Source: Gracilariopsis chorda (lineage: Eukaryota > Rhodophyta > Florideophyceae > Gracilariales > Gracilariaceae). Taken from it: 64,000 bases of DNA. The position numbers and the translations under genes were made by a program. Positions within the stretch are counted from its first letter, which is position 1. Each line of letters starts with the position of its first letter. The notes below the pieces were generated by a model. That model had not been told where the DNA came from. It saw only the letters and a program-made list of their open reading frames with translations, and did not search any database. Shown here piece after piece: positions 59,575 to 64,000 of this stretch. The stretch spans positions 62,001 through 126,000 of the forward strand of contig NBIV01000124.1 in NCBI GenBank assembly GCA_003194525.1, written 5' to 3'.

Positions 59575-60621
59575 ATGGCCTTCATAACCAGTGTCCCGAT
59601 CCGCACTGGTCTCTCCGGCTACGTCCATTCTTTCAGTTCCTCTCGTCAAGTCTTTCTTGGTCGCGCGTTAAGTACCCGATCTTTCCATAGAAGTGGTGTT
59701 CGTTTTTCCTCGGAATCTCAAGCTGTCAAAATGACTATGAAGGGAGCCACGGTGATCCCCCCGAATGCCACGGACAAACAGATGGCCGAACTGTTTATGC
59801 CGCTCTACGTGGAAGATCGAGAAAAGTTTATGCGTGCTGTGACAATGGTCAAGCACGCCAATCGTCACACTCGTCCACTATTCTCTACCAATGTGGAGTT
59901 GTCGAGCATTCCTAAAGTTCCCGAGAATGAGGTGGAAGCGTTCAAGGAGAAGTACATCAACACCAACAAACTGAAGTGGGGGACCCCGGAAGCCACTGAG
60001 CGTTGTGAGAGCAACGGTCGTCCGGTGCAATATCTTCGTTGGAGATGGGCACTTGATAACTTTGACACGTACATCAACATGCTTCGTGTATACGGACATG
60101 ATGATGAGAAGATTGGTCTCATGCTGAAAGGGGTACCCATGTGCCTGAAATCTCGTGAAGCGTTCGACGAGCTTCGCACTGCTTTGAAAAAGCTGTCTGT
60201 GGAGATCGCCGAGGAAATGGAATGGAAAAACGTTGGATTCGTGTTTACTGGCAGCTCTGTGCCAGGGTTTAGCCAGAATCCGTTGAAGGGCTTACGGGAT
60301 ATTCCCAGTAAGATCACTGATCCAAAAAAATCCGATGTGGATATCTGCATTGTGGCGGACGGAATCAACGTCTCGGTGGCGAAGTGCCACAGTGATGGAG
60401 ATCAGTTTTTGGAACCCAAGTATGCGTTCCCGACTACCGTGAATGAGATAACCAGTGGAATGCGGTTTGGATGCAAGGACTTGGCTGAATTTTGTAAATC
60501 CGCAGCCGCATTCTATGAAAAGTGGAGTGAGATCCTGCCGGGTGGCCTGCAGTTCACCTTCTGTGAGGACGATACTGATATTCCGCCGTGGGAGGCACGT
60601 ATCAACATCCGAGACATATAA
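59575..60621 (+). CDS. Nucleotidyltransferase-like protein, organelle leader, family unknown
   Basis: 348 aa from ATG 59575. The first 50 residues are Ser/Arg/Phe-rich (SSRQVFLGRALSTRSFHRSG), a likely mitochondrial or plastid leader. The middle is helical. Near residues 225-263, VGFVFTGSSVPGFSQNP followed about 12 residues later by KKSDVDICIVADG resembles the GS...DxD pattern of the polymerase-beta nucleotidyltransferase fold. A late Glu/Asp-rich end (FCEDDTDIPPWEARINI) could supply a third acid. I do not recognise the family, and catalytic activity is only suggested by the motif. Confidence 0.55.
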   Translation: MAFITSVPIRTGLSGYVHSFSSSRQVFLGRALSTRSFHRSGVRFSSESQAVKMTMKGATVIPPNATDKQMAELFMPLYVEDREKFMRAVTMVKHANRHTRPLFSTNVELSSIPKVPENEVEAFKEKYINTNKLKWGTPEATERCESNGRPVQYLRWRWALDNFDTYINMLRVYGHDDEKIGLMLKGVPMCLKSREAFDELRTALKKLSVEIAEEMEWKNVGFVFTGSSVPGFSQNPLKGLRDIPSKITDPKKSDVDICIVADGINVSVAKCHSDGDQFLEPKYAFPTTVNEITSGMRFGCKDLAEFCKSAAAFYEKWSEILPGGLQFTFCEDDTDIPPWEARINIRDI

Positions 60622-60994
60622 GTACTACCGAGGGACGGTCAGCAATTTGGACTGTTTGACGGATAGTTTTAGATGCTTTTAGTTCTTCCACGTCCCCGCG
60701 GTGAAGTGGTAAAGCGGAGTGGGCTTTGTGTTGTTTTCTAGCCTAGACTATGATGGCCAGTGTGGGCAAGATAGCCGATGATGACAGCAACACGGTACGA
60801 CAGGCTGAGAACTGCGAAAGCTTAAACTTCAAACCATTTCGCCTGACAAGCTTGACGACAAGATTAAAAAATACTTTGAGCGACAATTCGACCCCGTCTG
60901 CGACAACTCATACGTTCCAATCTCTTATGGAACACGCAATCGCGGTGCAATCACTTTGTTTTAGTATGTTTGATTACGAGAGATAACCCTTACC
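60622..60994. other. Intergenic region, only a doubtful 78-codon ORF
   Basis: Plus-strand ORF 60750-60986 has no recognisable domain. A tRNA-like start (CCCCGCGGTGAAGTGGTAAAGC, 60699 on) has no matching T-arm, so I do not call it. Confidence 0.35.
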
Positions 60995-61760
60995 TCAGTT
61001 CGTACGAGAGAACTGTTGCCTGAACGGTACAATGAGCGTAAACAAAACTGTCGTTCTCTTCTTTACTTTGGGTTCATGATAGAGGTTTTTTCCTTTTTGT
61101 GAGAAAAACCTCTCTCTCCTAAGAAAGGCTAACACCTTTTGTGGCCACTGGCGGACTATCTCCGCCGAAGTCTTACCTTTTCTCTCTGCTGCGGCAGGAA
61201 GCTCGCGTCTCCTAGAATCTGTCCGCTTAGGACAACGAAGCACATAGTGTTCAGCGCTGTTGGTAGCGTGCGTATTACAGTCACATTGTGATGGTTTCCC
61301 TCCTATGTAGCTTGCAACAGGGTGAAGCTTCGGCGTGTGTCCTACATAGATCTGAGACAGTGTGACTTCTGCTTTCTGCGGCGATATGATGCTTTGTAGT
61401 TCTTCTGGGACATCATTGATCAAAGGCTTGGCTCTAGAGGCAGCCATTATTCGTGTCTTGGCGTCCTCAAAGTAGACCGGTACTCTGAATTGATCTTTCA
61501 AAGGAGTGCTTAAACCTTGCTTTGCAAGGCTATCCACCCGTTCATTCTGCGCAAGGCCGCAATGCCCGGGTATCCAAACGATATCAACGAAACAGCCTCT
61601 TTTGTCGGTGATGGAACTTAGTATTCGTGAAACAGTTTGTAACGAAGAGGGTTGCTGTCGAAGCGAGCTCTGCAATCCATCTACCATACTTCTGGAGTCC
61701 GTTGCCAATCTGATTCGCCCTTTCCATCCTTCTTCACAAAGCTGTCGTTAGGAGTTCTCA
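60995..61760 (-). pseudogene. 5'-truncated LINE, RNase H and zinc-knuckle end
   Basis: The minus-strand frame starts inside an RNase H domain: GWKGRIRLATDSRSMVDGL, then VDIVWIPGHCGLAQNERVDS and LAKQG (the family His in GHCG, Asp in RVDSLA). A C-terminal knuckle follows (CDCNTHATNSAEHYVLRC). The first half of RNase H and all of the endonuclease/RT are missing. This is the 3' end of an RNase H-bearing non-LTR retrotransposon (I/Tad-like group), truncated as usual after target-primed insertion. Confidence 0.75.
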
Positions 61761-62871
61761 TGAGTCAATTTGTAAACTGAATAGCAATGAGGGGACGATT
61801 GCATCCTCAGCTGCAATCCCGACTGCAATCAAAGGGATTGTAATACAAGCCTGCTAACCGGTCAAACTCTACAGTCACAGCGAGCAGCAATCGCTATAAA
61901 GGTTGGGCCACATCGTGAAACCATTGTTCACTATTATCACAAATATATAACAAACTGGCTGGCGGTGAATGCGGAACATCTGTATCCATATGGTCGACCA
62001 GATTGGTTCGCAAATCAAAGAGCGCATGCAAAGGGAAATATACGAAATGGACGCTGCTGTTAGAGAGCATGTGCAGGTGCAAACTATTTTGCTCGTTGCG
62101 AGAAAGCACTGTGGTCTGCAATTACGATGGTACTTGAAAGCACTTTTTCCGGTGTGGGTGTAGACTGGCCTGGATGTAGAACGAGAGTACTGTGAAGTTA
62201 TACTTGAAGCGTTCCACAGACCGCTAGCAGTGAAAGTCGACCGCAAGTGCACGCTGAAGCGGGACAGCGGCAAGCCGCTATGAAACGACCTATGGGTTAT
62301 GGAAAGTCCGTGGCTCGTCGTCGTGCACCATCGCGTCTGGCTCAGATTCAAATACGCTATGTATCAAAGGTACCGACGGTACCTGAACTGATGCGAGGGA
62401 GAGTAATGAAATGTAATGATGATGAGTTGCACAGAGAGGTGAGAAGGTTAAAGCGACCACTCATCTTAGGTTTCCGACCAGAGAGCAGGAATCAGGAACG
62501 AGAGAGGTCGAACTTCAAAGTTTACTGATGTTCACGAGTATTGACAAGCAGGAGTATCTCAGATACTTGGATTGTTTTGGACGATTCGTTTGTTCGGGAA
62601 GGTGTCGGAATGCTACGTCACGGTGGCTATCGTAACATGGCGATATGAACGTTAGGTGATGATGAAAACCTCGCTGCTTCTTTGTTGTTGGTTCAATATG
62701 CCTGATTACGGCATAGATACTGGTAGAGGTCTTTTATGAGAAACCCCTCTCTCCAAGGAGGGCGCATACAGCCCTGTCGCAGATATTTACCGGTCACGTT
62801 CCGACGCTACATCCAGTCTCCACTTTTCTCAACAACAGGAAATGCTTCTGCCCGCTCGGATGTGGGCTCAA

Positions 62872-63600
62872 CATACTTAATAGTGTAGACCATTTCGTCC
62901 TTAGATGCCGCCGAAGAGCGGCATCCCGGCGTCGAGAGCTCCCGCCTCTCCGAGAGAGGCAGGGCTCTGACGCCGAATCAATAGTAAGGACATGGCCAGA
63001 AAAGCTGTTGGTGTATCTAGAGAGAGAGGGGTTGTTCTCAATGTAACCCCTGCCGTAGTCTTGGAATTAGAGACGCGAGCTCATATACAAACACACACAC
63101 ACTCTCTCTCTCCCAAGAAAGTCTAGCAGCTTTTGTGGCCAATGGCGGATTATCTCCGCTAAAGTCTTACTCTTCTCTCTGCTGGGGCAGGAAGCTGGCG
63201 TCTCCTAGATTCCGTTCGCTTGGCACAGCGAAGCACAAAGTGCTCAGCACTGTTGGTAGCGTGTATGTTGCAGTAGCATTGTGGCGGCTTTCCTTCCATA
63301 TAGGTAGCAACATGATGCAGCTTCGGAGTGTGTCCTACATAGATCTGAGACAGCGTGACATGTGCCTTTCGCGACGATATGATGCCCTGTGGTTGTTCTG
63401 GGACATCATCGATCAAAGGCTTGGCTTAGGATTTGTGATACATTTTGCAACGAAGAGGGTTGCTGTCGAAGCGAGCTCTGTAACCCATCGACCATGCTCT
63501 TGGAGTCCGCTAGTAATCTGATTCTTCCTTTCCATCCCTGGTCGCATCTGTACAACACGTTTTCCAGGGTTTTAGCATCACTTTTATTGACTTACATTAT
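62872..63600 (-). pseudogene. Second truncated LINE copy with internal deletion and 3' UTR
   Basis: Same family as 60995-61760. From about 63590 leftward it encodes CDQGWKGRIRLLADSKSMVD, then jumps to the IDDVPEQPQGIISSRKA part, so the WIPGHCG block is deleted. The knuckle QCYCNIHATNSAEHFVLRC is present. The 3' UTR (62872-63110) includes (GAGA)n/(GTGT)n and hairpins, and also occurs inverted at 25485-25715. Region 61761-62871 and 63601-64000 show no convincing gene. Confidence 0.7.
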
Positions 63601-64000
63601 ACAGTGATGCCATTTTCATAGAAGAGGAGGAAAAGGCCAATACGGAAAGGAGTAATAGGCTAAAACTGAAGCTGAAAACTGTGAATTGGGAACTACAAGA
63701 GGTAAGGGTTAAGGGTTGCAACGGTGAAGCCTTCTTTTTACGCAAGGTTATGGAAGCCAACACTCAATGAACAACGTCGCAGCAAAAAGGACTCGCAGGT
63801 TGGCAATTGCTAAAGGGTTAAAAGGGCTACCGTTTGTCACTGTAGCAGGTTTGTACGTTTTGGTAGATATATAACACTCATGTGGTAAACGCCGTAATAA
63901 TTACACAAGTGATATACCAACCTCCCTTCTGACACTGAATCAGTGAGTGAAGGAAGTGAGAAAGAAGAACGACGTACAAAGGCAGAAAAAAAGGCTAAAC

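Noticed and set aside
60699-60760. tRNA-like start CCGCGGTGAAGTGGTAAAGC
   Set aside because: No T-arm or matching acceptor follows within range, even allowing an intron.

Overview
The window looks like nuclear DNA of a small-genome eukaryotic alga, most likely a unicellular red alga. Housekeeping genes are closely spaced and almost all uninterrupted; the one clear spliceosomal intron is 75 bp with a yeast-like TACTAAC branch site. Two genes start with plastid-type leaders (dihydroxyacid dehydratase, BASS-type transporter). A tRNA-Met gene carries a normal anticodon-loop intron plus a second intron in the T-loop, a kind of gene disruption known from red algae. The organism is inferred from these traits; no marker gene in the window fixes it.

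Positions 1-17500 are a nest of transposable elements. The oldest layer is Ty1/copia-like and reads leftward: a protease/integrase remnant at 1-1640 and a gag pseudogene in three pieces (4093-4437, 5352-5673, 17233-17490). A solo LTR (4443-5346, target duplication CCTTC) and a full Ty3/gypsy chromovirus (5679-17227, target duplication ATTTC, LTRs of 827 and 826 bp) both sit inside that gag gene. A third LTR of the same family lies inverted at about 1690-4092 and is split by a 1.5-kb sequence with inverted-repeat ends. The Ty3 element has a tRNA primer site, gag with a CCHC knuckle, protease, RT, RNase H, integrase and a chromodomain. It also has a 518-codon ORF on the opposite strand, and its sequence is packed with very short hairpins. 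Five in-frame stops interrupt otherwise open frames.

Positions 17500-29700 hold diverged LTR-like repeats, two paralogous multi-pass membrane proteins of unknown function (19868-21250 minus; 26610-27967 plus, frameshifted), a complete PIF/Harbinger DNA transposon (22139-25235, TTA target duplication) and bits of non-LTR elements with (GAA)n tails.

Positions 29700-45700 are a gene block: BCS1-like AAA ATPase, MRM1-type rRNA 2'-O-methyltransferase, dihydroxyacid dehydratase, an Exo84-like protein, Aurora kinase, a TFIIIC subunit 6-like protein, TMF-type golgin, Mediator MED1-like and TFIIH subunit TFB5. Several pairs share short divergent promoters. The tRNA-Met gene follows at 45890-45990.

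Positions 48380-60620 hold a CHY/RING ubiquitin ligase, a PPR protein, a small membrane protein, the BASS transporter, a MAU2/SCC4-like cohesin loader and a nucleotidyltransferase-like orphan. The 3' end of the PPR gene plus the whole small membrane-protein gene is duplicated at 57288-58406. The right end (60995-63600) holds two truncated LINE copies with RNase H domains.
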